Below, in pieces: positions 37,147 to 46,142 of a DNA stretch of 64,000 nt. The notes beneath the pieces were generated by a model. That model made no database searches. It had not been told where the DNA came from and was given only the letters and a program-made list of their open reading frames with translations. Each line of letters starts with the position of its first letter. Within the stretch, counting starts at the first letter, position 1. The position numbers were made by a program, and so were the translations under genes. Origin of the DNA: Xiphydria camelus (lineage: Eukaryota > Arthropoda > Insecta > Hymenoptera > Xiphydriidae); NCBI GenBank assembly GCA_963678675.1, contig OY783194.1:28932278-28996277 (forward strand). Direction: 5' to 3'.

Positions 37147-38707
37147 ATGGAAATGAGCCAACGCGAAGATAGCGTAAAATTAGCGGTGGAACTCCGTACA
37201 CCAAGAATACAGAAAGGCAGACAACGATTTAGCATCGGTCCAAGACATTCTATGCAACCTGCCGAGGAGAACGATTCCGAAGATGAGATTGACAACGGAC
37301 TCAAAGGTACACGTTATATTTACAACCCGTTTAACGACGAAATGACAATTTTCTTTGAATAATTGCAGATTTGATCAAACAAACGTGGACTATCTGGGGA
37401 GTTTCTTCGCTATTTGGATTCGAACGAGACGAGCTAAAGTTAAAATTGTACGCAAAGCGGTTAAGGGAAGAGGTGGCAAATACTTTGTCTCAAGACAATG
37501 TCATTTATGAAGCAAAGTTTACTCTCATTGAGAATTTAGCATTCAGTCCGACCGATCCTCCAGCATTGAATGTATGTTCGACAGAATTTTTATTCCATTT
37601 GTATATAATGGAAATTGGATATGTAGGAGCAGAAATTTAATCAGAAACACATCGATACCTATTCCTTAAAAATTTTACTTTATAAATTTATTCGCAAAAC
37701 AGGAACAGGTTCAATATCTAGAGAAAACAAGAAAAAGAATTTTTTGTTCCCATCCCCATTGAATACGAATTGTTTACGACTCATTTGCTGGACTGTTTAA
37801 GCTTGCTATCTAAAAGAGTCACGATTTAATTGATTCAAGATTGAGATACACACGAACACAGTCGGGAACGAAGATACGAAGAAATGCATTTACAAAGGCA
37901 TATTAATGTCCCGGCGTACCGCATTCGAAGAGGGGAGTGACGGGAAGGTTTTAAAATTGCCCGTTTTACTGTGTCGTGGCACCCAGAACACGATAAAAGC
38001 CGCGCACGCCGCGATAAGTCAAATGTTTGACTGCACTATAATCTCGCTTTCTGCAACCGAAGATGATCTGATGTGGTTGATACCAATCGCATTGAGTCCG
38101 GATGATACACGAGGAGCCCAAAACCAAAAAGGAGATCTCGTGATGGAATACAGGATCCCGGGCCACCCGTCCACGGATACCATTATCATTAAACTGCCCA
38201 TTTCCAAAGTGTCAACGCTCTGGGACGCGTGCGTATGGTTCTGCCGTTCATTTTGCGATAAGAGATAATCTTTCGTGTACATTAATTTCGTCGTAACGCG
38301 CTTTGACTTTTCAGTATTCGCAGAAGCGGCGAGTCAGAAAGCGGAGCCGGCTTGACGGTGAACATACAGCAGGTGGAGAATTTTCACAACATTCTACGTA
38401 CTCAGATGTTGTATAGCGCTGGATTGCAATTAGGCCTTTGCGTGCTACACAAAATTAGCTTGCCGTCTTTAACGATAATGGAAAATAGGGTACATAACAT
38501 GGGGAAGACTCCACCAAAGAGTGTGACACCACCTTTAATGCAAGGATTTGAGAAAAGCGGATCGTAGAATTAACTGTGATACTCTCATTTCAGATGAAAG
38601 TTCTCAATGTAGAAGAAATGGACAGCGTGTTATTATTTCTGCAGGAAAAGGCTAGTGATTTACTAGATCCATCGTACCACAACAGCGAGACTAGCAGCGT
38701 TAGTTAA
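37147..38707 (+). CDS. CENP-L: Centromere protein L (inner kinetochore, CCAN)
   Basis: CENP-L pairs with CENP-N in the constitutive centromere-associated network that links centromeric chromatin to the kinetochore. Five exons join in frame to 346 residues, close to the 344 of human CENP-L: 37,147-37,306, 37,369-37,571, about 37,840-38,228, 38,315-38,489 and 38,594-38,707. Family-like blocks in order are LIKQTWTIWGVSSLFGF (about 55-71), KLPVLLCRGTQNTIKAA, FDCTIISLSATEDDLMWLIP, KVSTLWDA and the hydrophobic AGLQLGLCVLHKISL. The N-terminal 50 residues are basic and disordered. The exact start of exon 3 is uncertain (37,840 or 37,846), and exon 3 uses a GTGCGT donor. Identification rests on recalled similarity to vertebrate CENP-L; an alignment would settle it. 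Confidence 0.82.
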
Positions 38708-38766
38708 CGACTCTTGTATGTCACTTATGATCAATTACTATTATTTTGTAATATAGCAACATATTT

Positions 38767-38772
38767 AATAAA
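38767..38772 (+). terminator. CENP-L poly(A) signal
   Basis: AATAAA 59 bases after the CENP-L stop codon. Confidence 0.75.
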
Positions 38773-38782
38773 GATATATCGT

Positions 38783-38788
38783 TTTATT
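38783..38788 (-). terminator. Snurportin-1 poly(A) signal
   Basis: TTTATT on the plus strand, that is AATAAA on the minus strand, about 205 bases after the snurportin stop. I see no AATAAA or ATTAAA closer to that stop. It sits 10 bases beyond the CENP-L signal, so the two 3' ends should abut or overlap. Confidence 0.6.
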
Positions 38789-38993
38789 CACTGTGTTACA
38801 AAATTTTGTAATTAAGTAAATAAACAGAAACTCGTACTCTTCGTCACCATACTGGTTCCGGTAAGACCTACTTAATCATGTTAATAGCAATAAAACTGAT
38901 CACTTCGCATCATTGATATCAAATTTAAGCCGTCATAAGGCAGTCAGAATCTATACACAATTTCTATAAAAAAACGTTCAAGTATTTTGTCAT

Positions 38994-40545
38994 CTAAGTA
39001 CATTGATACGACATATCGTTTAATGGTTCTGCGTCCACTTCTGCGACTTCCATCTGAAAAAGAGAAGAAACGAATAAAGTATTTCTTTAATCAAAATAAA
39101 TGCGATATAACTTACAGAATTATTCTGGCATTTCGTTTTCCTCTTCTTCATGGCACTACTTGAAATGTATTGCTTAAAGTCAATATATCCGTCTGGTTTT
39201 TCATAGCAACTTAGAGGAATGGAAATATCAAGTACTTCGGATAGCATGAAAGGTTTCAACCAAGTCACAAGCGGCGTACGACCGTGAGTGTACTGTCCTT
39301 CGCGATGATAAAAGAGTAAGCCGTCTAAAGGCGGTAGCGGCGGTAATGTGCCTAAAAATTCAGACAAGTCCGTATCGCAAGTAGCGTACGGCAATGGCAA
39401 AATAGGATAACTATTTACGCGAGTCGCTCTCTCCTTTAATTCCGTTCTTTCGTCAAGCTGTGATTTCAGCCAAAAAAGTCTGAAATCTACCTGAAAAAAA
39501 AATTCAATTTGGAGGGACGATTTATCCACAATTATTGATATAATCACATGGCCCTGTTTGTTGAAAAATACATTTCTTCTAATGCAAGATAAAAATAACA
39601 AATGTAATAAACTTAAAACATAATTTAAAGTACGTTACCTCGCAATTAACCAAAGGCTGATTAGACCACGCTAATACATCCAGTACAAAGTATGTTTTCA
39701 GTTCGGTCATCCAAATGCAATCAAGAACTGTGCAACTACTTTTATGTTCTTCAGAGTTACCGCCAGGTAACGCGGAGCTAAACTTTCCAAGTCTAAATCC
39801 ACGTTTGCTGTACGCCTCTGTAATGCCCTGCAATGTGGTACAACGGTTATATAATGAAGATTTAGATCATTAAATTTTGGAGTAAGAATCACACCAACTA
39901 ATTCAGGGTAGGAAAAAATAGCCCAGTGAGAGACTTGTATTAATACGTGTAGTTATCTATCTTGAAAAAGAATCAAATCAGCATAAAACCAAACAAGATA
40001 CCTTGCAGGCAATTACAAGAGTTCTTTGGCCTATAGGACATGGAACTATAATCCACTTCTCCACGAAATCCTCAGGTACTTCTAGCATCCACTCCGACAT
40101 CATTAATCGATTTGCAAAATCTTTGTGCTTCTTCCATGTATATCGTTTTTTCCTTCCCTGTATTTCCATTTCTTCCGCATTTTCTTCTTGGGACAGTAAA
40201 ATCTCTTCAACGATTCCCCGTCCAACATTAAAAGCAGCATCTCTATTCCTAATAGAATGAAAAGCCGCATTATAATATAATCATAGGTACTTTTCAAATT
40301 ATGTTTCAATGAGGAAAAGCATCGGGGCTAAATATTCCTTACTTTTTTTGTTCAAACAATAATCTTTGGCGTCTGACTTCTTGTGGCGAGTCATCACAGT
40401 CAATTTCCAATCTGCTATTATATTTCTTTATTGGTTTCTTATAAAATAACGAGCGTGGATTCACGTGAGTCTTCTTTTTAAATTCACTTAATGTTGCTCC
40501 TGCTTCTGCTGTCATTTTTATATTTCTGTTATCTGTGGCTATCAT
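38994..40545 (-). CDS. Snup: Snurportin-1, snRNP nuclear import adaptor
   Basis: Binds the trimethylguanosine cap of spliceosomal snRNPs and hands them to importin-beta for nuclear import. Five minus-strand exons (40,545-40,343; 40,248-40,002; 39,827-39,639; 39,490-39,116; 39,053-38,994) join to 357 residues; human snurportin-1 has 360. The N-terminal importin-beta-binding region is basic (about 20-70, SPQEVRRQRLLFEQKK). The cap-binding domain runs from about 113 to 310 with SEWMLEVPEDF (Trp121), IIVPCPIGQR, SSALPGGN, LDCIW, TYFVLDVLAW, DGLLFYHREGQY and PLVTWLKPF. The two Trp blocks SEW and PLVTWL correspond to the cap-stacking tryptophans known in the human protein. A later in-frame ATG at 40,515 is an alternative start. 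The gene is tail-to-tail with CENP-L. Confidence 0.95.
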
Positions 40546-40604
40546 CAGCCCCCTGCAACTAAGGCTTAACCACAGAGAACCTTATATTATTATTGTTGTC
40601 TCTG

Positions 40605-40928
40605 GGCTTAACTCAGACGGTGCGACTTCACTGCGACAAAACTGACGCACTCGGTCGCACTCGGTCGAGAGTACGTCGCACGCGGCAAATCAGCATGGAG
40701 ACGCAGCGAAGCACTCACACGGTGCTACTTCCCTGCGACAGCAGTGCGACACGCACCTCGCGCTTGTTGTATGACATCCACAGTGGCGGTGTCGTTGTGT
40801 TAGTTTGCCGCGCATCTGCTCACGCGGTGGGACAAAACTGTCGCAGGAAAGTCGTCAATTCCTGCGACAGCGTGCGTCAGTTCTGTCGCACTGCTGTCGC
40901 AGTGAAGTCGCACCGTGTGCGTTAAGCC
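40605..40928. mobile_element. Foldback MITE with about 35-bp inverted repeats
   Basis: Left end GGCTTAACTCAGACGGTGCG followed by ACTTCACTGCGACA is matched by the right end TGTCGCAGTGAAGTCGCACC followed by GTGTGCGTTAAGCC. Further inverted CTGACGCAC and CTGCGACAG blocks lie inside. No coding capacity. A second GGCTTAAC occurs at 40,563, so the true left boundary and target duplication are unclear. It lies just upstream of the snurportin start. Confidence 0.75.
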
Positions 40929-40983
40929 TTAAACGTATTCCCCTTAGGCTGCGTCCACATTTATGACATTTAACCGTGACAGT

Positions 40984-41127
40984 GGGTTCAGATGGGTGCA
41001 GAAGGCTTGCGGAGTGCGGAATGCGGAAACAACGTTAGCCAATCAGCTCTTCCATGTGCGTACTGCCTGCCAATCCGCACCGATCCGCATGCCGCACTCC
41101 GCATGCTTTCCGCACCCATCTGAATCC
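40984..41127. repeat. Foldback repeat with about 36-bp arms
   Basis: TTCAGATGGGTGC, then GCTTGCGGAGTGCGG on the left, is matched by CCGCACTCCGCATGC, then GCACCCATCTGAA on the right. CTGCGTCCACA-like strings occur outside both arms (near 40,951 and 41,153), suggesting a larger degraded element. No open frame. Confidence 0.7.
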
Positions 41128-41269
41128 CGCTTGATGACCGTGTCAGTAAAGGTGCGTCCACAATTGTGCGTGACATTGGGTGCATTCAGCAGACAGTTGT
41201 GGAGGTTGTGGAGCAGCTCAGTAAAAATCTGCCGGACGCGCATTCTACCGAGTGCTCCAAGTGAGCGTA

Positions 41270-41417
41270 AAGGCCATCACACTTGAAAAAACGTAAGCAG
41301 TAACAGTAAGGATTGACCAATCAGAAAGCCTGTTTAAGCATAATTCCGTAAGAATTATATTTCTAATTGGTCAATCCTTACTGTTACTGCTTACGTTTTT
41401 TCACGTGTGATGGCCTT
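41270..41417. mobile_element. Compact MITE with near-perfect 50-bp arms
   Basis: The left arm starts AAGGCCATCACACTTGAAAA and the right arm ends TTTTCACGTGTGATGGCCTT. The arms continue through ACGTAAGCAGTAACAGTAAG and GATTGACCAAT with only about two mismatches, leaving a centre of about 40 bases. High arm identity suggests recent activity. No clear target duplication. Confidence 0.8.
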
Positions 41418-42189
41418 CAATCCCGCAGCACTCGTTCGTGACACGGCTACTGACGCTACTGACCAAACATACCGCAAGGCGGATTTTGAGTTTTTACGGC
41501 GATTGATTTGAACGCGTAGTGAGACGGAGTTAAACCGAGCGGTTAATTGAATGATTCGACACTGTACTCACTATCATATTACTACTAATATATTCGAATT
41601 AAAGAGATACTGATGATGATTAACCATGGTTTTACAATTAACTGTTCCGAATGCACTGTATGCGATACACTAGGGTGAACACACCGGTTGTCGGACACCT
41701 AAGCAGACGATATTTCCAGTTCTCGGACGCGTATCCCTTTCTTCCTCAGTTCAAGGCTAGGGGTTTTCGGACACTTAAGCAGACGATATTTCCAGTTGTC
41801 GGACATATTTCTTTCTTCCTCTGTTCAAGGATACTTTCATATATCTGTTTCATTAAGGGCCAGTTTTACCAAAGCCAAGTTATACCTAGAATAAGTATAC
41901 CGAGGATAAATTTATACTCTTCTTTATACCTGGTATAAAGCGCAGGCGTTTTACCAGCTCCAAGTTTGCCTGGGATAACTATTCCAGGTATAAGCGTTGG
42001 CCATCTAAAATTATTTTTAGGTTGGTAGTAAGAAGTACGTACTGCGCATGACATTTGGTCGTTTTGACAGCTGTTCCGGCGCGATAAATGAAATTCGGAG
42101 TTGTTATTCTCAGTATAACCTAACTTTTTGTTTTTGACGTCTTTATTCTTTCATGATATAATCATAACCTGATCGTTGTGGTAAATTGT

Positions 42190-42302
42190 TATTAATTTTG
42201 AAATAGTTGATTGATGTACCAGTTTTTTAATCATCATCTGATGATGACATTGACGTATTACCAAGAATCAGAAATCCAAAGAAAATACGTGCCCGGTAAA
42301 TA
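42190..42302 (+). pseudogene. Inverted second copy of the transposase first exon
   Basis: The plus strand carries GATGATGACATTGACGTATT followed by ACCAAGAATCAGAAATCC and GTGCCCGGTAAAT, the mirror copy of the exon-1 region at 43,925-44,030. It has a stop just upstream of the shared SDD-type block. It lies in the left arm of element B. Confidence 0.65.
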
Positions 42303-43624
42303 AAAGATATCTATAACAATATATTTATATTTTCGTAACAATAACTTTTATTTTCGAGTCGTCGATAAAAGCATCAGGTACAAAACACGTCCAAACATTC
42401 GATATCTCACCAACAAGAATGTGTTCAGTCTCAAAAAACTATAAGGGTCGTCACACAATAATAGTAATTACAACGTAAAATTGCACCATTTGATCCAAAT
42501 CTCGTATCGGACAAAATATATTCTAAAATCTATAAACTTTTAAATCGCTACAACTTAAGATTTATCACGCGGTGACATTACTCTGAGATTACATAGAGCG
42601 GTACAATGTTATCGTTTTTTTAAGTATACGCGACCCTATCTAAAAAGTATACAAAGAGCGTTGTACGACTTGATGTCTAATGCCGAGGTATCTTACAAAA
42701 GTGTATCAATGCAAATCTAAAATTTTTTCATATTCTACATCGTACGACGGATGTATCACTTCTGCTCCTGAAAACTGCAATCACGCGAATTGAAGAAAGG
42801 TATAATGTCTACCTAGATAAATTTAAATGTTACTTATACAAGACAATGCAATGGTAGATGACTTCTTTGGTTGATATTATTGGATACCGTTGAGATTCTC
42901 GCGATTAGAGACCCGCGTGCGTCAATTTTAAATTTAAACTTGCATTTTCTGAGTAAAAGAGTGAAGAGAGAAAACAAAATTTTCCCGACGTTTCTATGAG
43001 CTTCTATCCTCCTATTAAAAAAGAACTATAATCTAAAATGTGTCGTGCGAAATTACCTCGCAGAGAAAGACTCATTTATAAAAGAAGGCTACAATAGCCG
43101 TTCCTCGGAGCACCGTCCGACGCGATTGCTGCGACCCAGAGAACTTGAGTATCATCGAGTTCTTAATCTAGAACGAATTATCGAACGTCAACGTCGCGGT
43201 GGAATTTCTACTGTCCGGCGATTGCATTGCGATATATCGTTTCCGTAAGATCTCTTGAAGGTCGTTGCAAGAGCTATTTTCTCGTTTGGCTCGCAAAGGT
43301 CTCCCACCCGGCGATCTGAAAAACACGTTTAAAAGCCCACTGTGAACAAAATCAATCTTTCGCAGCCACGACATTCTGACAATGCGAAACTCCTCTTTGT
43401 TCCTGGCGAATAAAAAGTTTACCGCGATAAAATTGTTTAATCGTACCTTGTGACGAGTTTCATTTTGACTTTGTTGATGTTTTTCAGTATGTCGCCCATT
43501 GATTTCTGGGAGATCAGTGGCGGTTTATGCCGATCGATGAACTTGTAGCCCTGTAAACTAGCTCTCCTCGCGATGTTAGGAGTCGTTGGAGGTTGCTGAG
43601 GTGGCGGCATATAATAATGACTAA

Positions 43625-44030
43625 TTAAAAGTTTTAACATTATGATAAAAACGATTACCTACAGTAATTAGCATTGATCCCGAAGCAAGAAATCTTAAAG
43701 TCGGCAATAATTTTGTTGCTGGCTGAATTGCTGCATTTCTTGGCGACCTCGAAGCAATGCGATGTCGTATTTGTCCCAATAATCTCTGACAGGTTTGTTT
43801 TTCCAAACGAAAGCAAGTGAAGAATTCTACAACCATTGTATTCTTCGAAATAGTCAACTCTGGAATAGTTTTGTATTAGATATTGGTTATAAATTAGTAG
43901 GTATAGGTATCCTTTATTTACTTACCGGGCACGTATTTTCCTAGGATTTCTCATTCTTTGTAAGACGTCAATTTCATCATCAGATGATGATTTGACAACT
44001 GGCACATCAATCAACTCTATTTCACAACTA
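43625..44030 (-). pseudogene. HARBI1-like transposase fragment
   Basis: Minus-strand remnant of a Harbinger-type transposase/nuclease. A first exon ends SDDEIDVLQRMRN...KIRAR with a GTAAGT donor (about 43,925). A second exon starts near 43,860 with a DYFEEYN-type block and then, after a frame change, continues as VVEFFTCFRLEKQTCQRLLG and LLPTLRFLASGSMLITVG, the pattern seen at the start of HARBI1-family catalytic regions. It ends at a GTAATC donor near 43,668. The downstream DDE region is not recognisable, so this copy is broken by both frameshift and loss of its catalytic half. Confidence 0.65.
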
Positions 44031-44310
44031 ATAACAATTATTATGATTCTGTCACGGTTGTGATTCTGTCACGGAATAATAGACGCAAACAAAAAGTTAG
44101 GTTATCCCGAGGATAGCTAGCTTATCCAGCGCTGAAACTGCCGGATAAGCTATCCCTGCATTTATTCCAAAGTTTATCCTATTCCAGACTTATACCATCG
44201 TGGTAAAACGCTTGCGTACAGGTTATTCTCAGTATAGCGCTATACGGCGTTTATACCGTGTTGGTAAAACCGGCCCTAAATGTCCGACAACAGGTAAGTT
44301 GTCCGACTAA

Positions 44311-45068
44311 GGGCCGGTTTATCAATGTCCAGTTAAATGTCTTAACTGGTGGATAAAATTAAAGTGGTAGCTAAACTGTTTATCAATATACAACTAACGT
44401 TTACTAAGAACTTAAATTAAGATAACTGGAAGTAAATTTAATTGGAAGGTACTGGTGCCAGATACTGAATAAACTGACAGTTATCGCAATTTATATATAT
44501 AGGTTAGAATTTTCTCTGGTTTTGTGTTTGTGTACAGTCTAAAATGGATAATATTTGAGATAATATTGGAGATTTTTTGGAAATTAGCGACGACGATGAA
44601 GAAATTGTTGAATTCGTACAACACGAAAGAAAAGAACGTATAGAGTTTTACCACGGGAAAAACATTTCGTCCTGCGCTGGCGAGAGAGTTTTCCGCGAAG
44701 GGACCGTAAGATGAGCCTCTCGCTATTCTCGGGCCATGAGAACGTCGCAGCATCCCGTCTTCTTCCTACCTACCCTATTTCATTTCTCGAGTGACCTTCC
44801 TTCTACAGGAATATACGCATAAAGAAAGAAATATACCAACGACGAGGATTTCTAATGCATGAGTTGCATTTCAAATTAAAATTTGAAGGAGCTTTGAATA
44901 GCCCGCGTTCTTTAGCGGAAATTAAACCAATCGGAATGCTTCAAGACAGTGTTCATAACTGACAGATAAAACAGTATTTGAAATACGCTACTATTCGGAT
45001 AACTGTCAGATAAGAATAACTGTTAGATAGTTATCTGACACATTTAACTGGACATTGATAAACCGGCC
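44311..45068. mobile_element. Element C: Harbinger-type insertion with 30-bp inverted ends
   Basis: Both ends read GGGCCGGTTTATCAATGTCC followed by AGTTAAATGT in inverted orientation, and TAA flanks both sides (44,308-44,310; 45,069-45,071). Inside, the plus strand near 44,570-44,680 reads EISDDDEEIVEFVQHERKER, which resembles the N-terminal region of Harbinger transposases. No other transposase part is present, so this is a deleted derivative. It sits only 34 bases from element B and probably represents a separate insertion. Confidence 0.8.
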
Positions 45069-45146
45069 CTAACCGGTGCGTTATCTATTTCATTCTCTAT
45101 CCGACAACAGGTAGTGTCCGGCTAACCGGTGCTTTCACCCTACACT

Positions 45147-46040
45147 GGTATGTCTCGGTTGGCAAGTTAACTGACTAGTCACTTAAGTATAACGGATATA
45201 CACTTAGGTGAATTGAATGATAAGTTGAAGGACTTACAACCTGAATGCGTTGGATACACTGGCTGACTGAGGCACTGATCACTATGCTGACTGAGGCACA
45301 TTTGCACATTGACTAGATTACCTATATTCGATAGCGATTTATATACGTTGCAGCTAATAGCTAGTGGGGATAGCGTGGGTGATGCGGTACGCTCTGATTG
45401 GTTGAAAAGGTGACTAGTCCTCCGGTGGTGCGGGTACAACCTCTTAGCGTTCCGAACGGGGTGAAGAAGTTTTGAAGAAAGGCAGGTGCGTTCTGTAGGT
45501 AGGTACTAGGAATTTCCCGTGACGTACCTATACTAGATTCCGTTAGAGGAAGATAAGCTGTTGGCTGAAGGATAATCCCTTTTGGGAATGCATCAAGGCT
45601 CGAGGGTCCGGAAAGGCCCGGTAATTAGATAATTGTACCTGGCTGAGGGTACTCAGGTCGAAGGATACTTAAATACTAACGTTTTTTAAGTGCCCGCCAA
45701 AAGAATTAATTAAAAAAGTTTTTTTTTGAATCAGTCTAGTACTTATGCTGTAAGTATATTCATAAAATTGCTATAAATGTGAATTGTTATAAATGTGACT
45801 TGGCGGGTTTTGCATTTACCTATACCCCTCCAGTCCTAAATTAGTATAGAAAATATTCAAATTTACCGCTCTACTAGCCTAGCGAGCGTTCCATTACCCT
45901 GGTCACCCTGGTGGAGAGTCGACACAAAAGTAGCTGGGAGTCGTGTCTACTAGTGTACTGACTGTACATGGGCGTAGTACGCTACTCTACGTCGTACATA
46001 CTACCTACGTACTAAGATGAATTGGAACAAAGCCTAACTT
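45147..46040. other. Intergenic DNA between the transposon stack and POLR2M
   Basis: No coding region supported. Moderately AT-rich and without long inverted repeats. Confidence 0.5.
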
Positions 46041-46104
46041 GGACCAAGTGCACTTGGTCCGCACTTGGATCCAAGCTACTTGGTCCATGTATACTTGGAT
46101 CGTA
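46036..46104. promoter_or_regulatory. Cluster of ACTTGG/CCAAGT hexamers upstream of POLR2M
   Basis: Seven ACTTGG or CCAAG(T/C) hexamers occur within about 70 bases, including a perfect 20-bp palindrome GGACCAAGTGCACTTGGTCC (46,041-46,060) and CTTGGATCCAAG (46,064-46,075). The cluster ends about 40 bases before the POLR2M start codon, so it lies in the promoter or 5' UTR. Function is unknown. Confidence 0.5.
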
Positions 46105-46142
46105 TCAACCCGGCTAATGAGAATATCCGAGTTCAGCAAAAC

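Larger units (their letters stand above)
41857..44276. mobile_element. Element B: PIF/Harbinger-type insertion with long inverted ends
   Basis: Ends GGGCCAGTTTTACCA and TGGTAAAACCGGCCC are inverted and directly flanked by TAA on both sides (41,854-41,856; 44,277-44,279). The 3-bp TAA target and GGGCC terminus fit PIF/Harbinger elements. Homology between the two ends extends inward to about 42,305 and 43,915, so the inverted arms are roughly 360-450 bases, far longer than usual, and both contain a copy of the transposase first exon. The centre carries a decayed transposase exon and about 1.1 kb I cannot identify. Confidence 0.8.
41672..45141. mobile_element. Host element A: DNA transposon with 5-bp ACACT duplication, split by two insertions
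   Basis: Inverted ends AGGGTGAA...CACCGGTT, then CGGACAC, occur on both sides. ACACT directly flanks both ends (41,667-41,671 and 45,142-45,146). Removing the two nested insertions (41,857-44,276 and 44,311-45,068) leaves about 290 bases of element A with no coding capacity. Its left part carries two tandem units starting TCGGACAC and sharing TTAAGCAGACGATATTTCC-like sequence about 86 bases apart, and its right part carries two CCGACAACAGGTA units. I cannot assign the superfamily. Confidence 0.75.

Noticed and set aside
37681..37839. An exon between CENP-L exons 2 and 3
   Set aside because: The acceptor near 37,702 opens only about 19 codons before a stop. The 37,840 acceptor gives a continuous frame matching the expected spacing of the family, so this interval is treated as intron.
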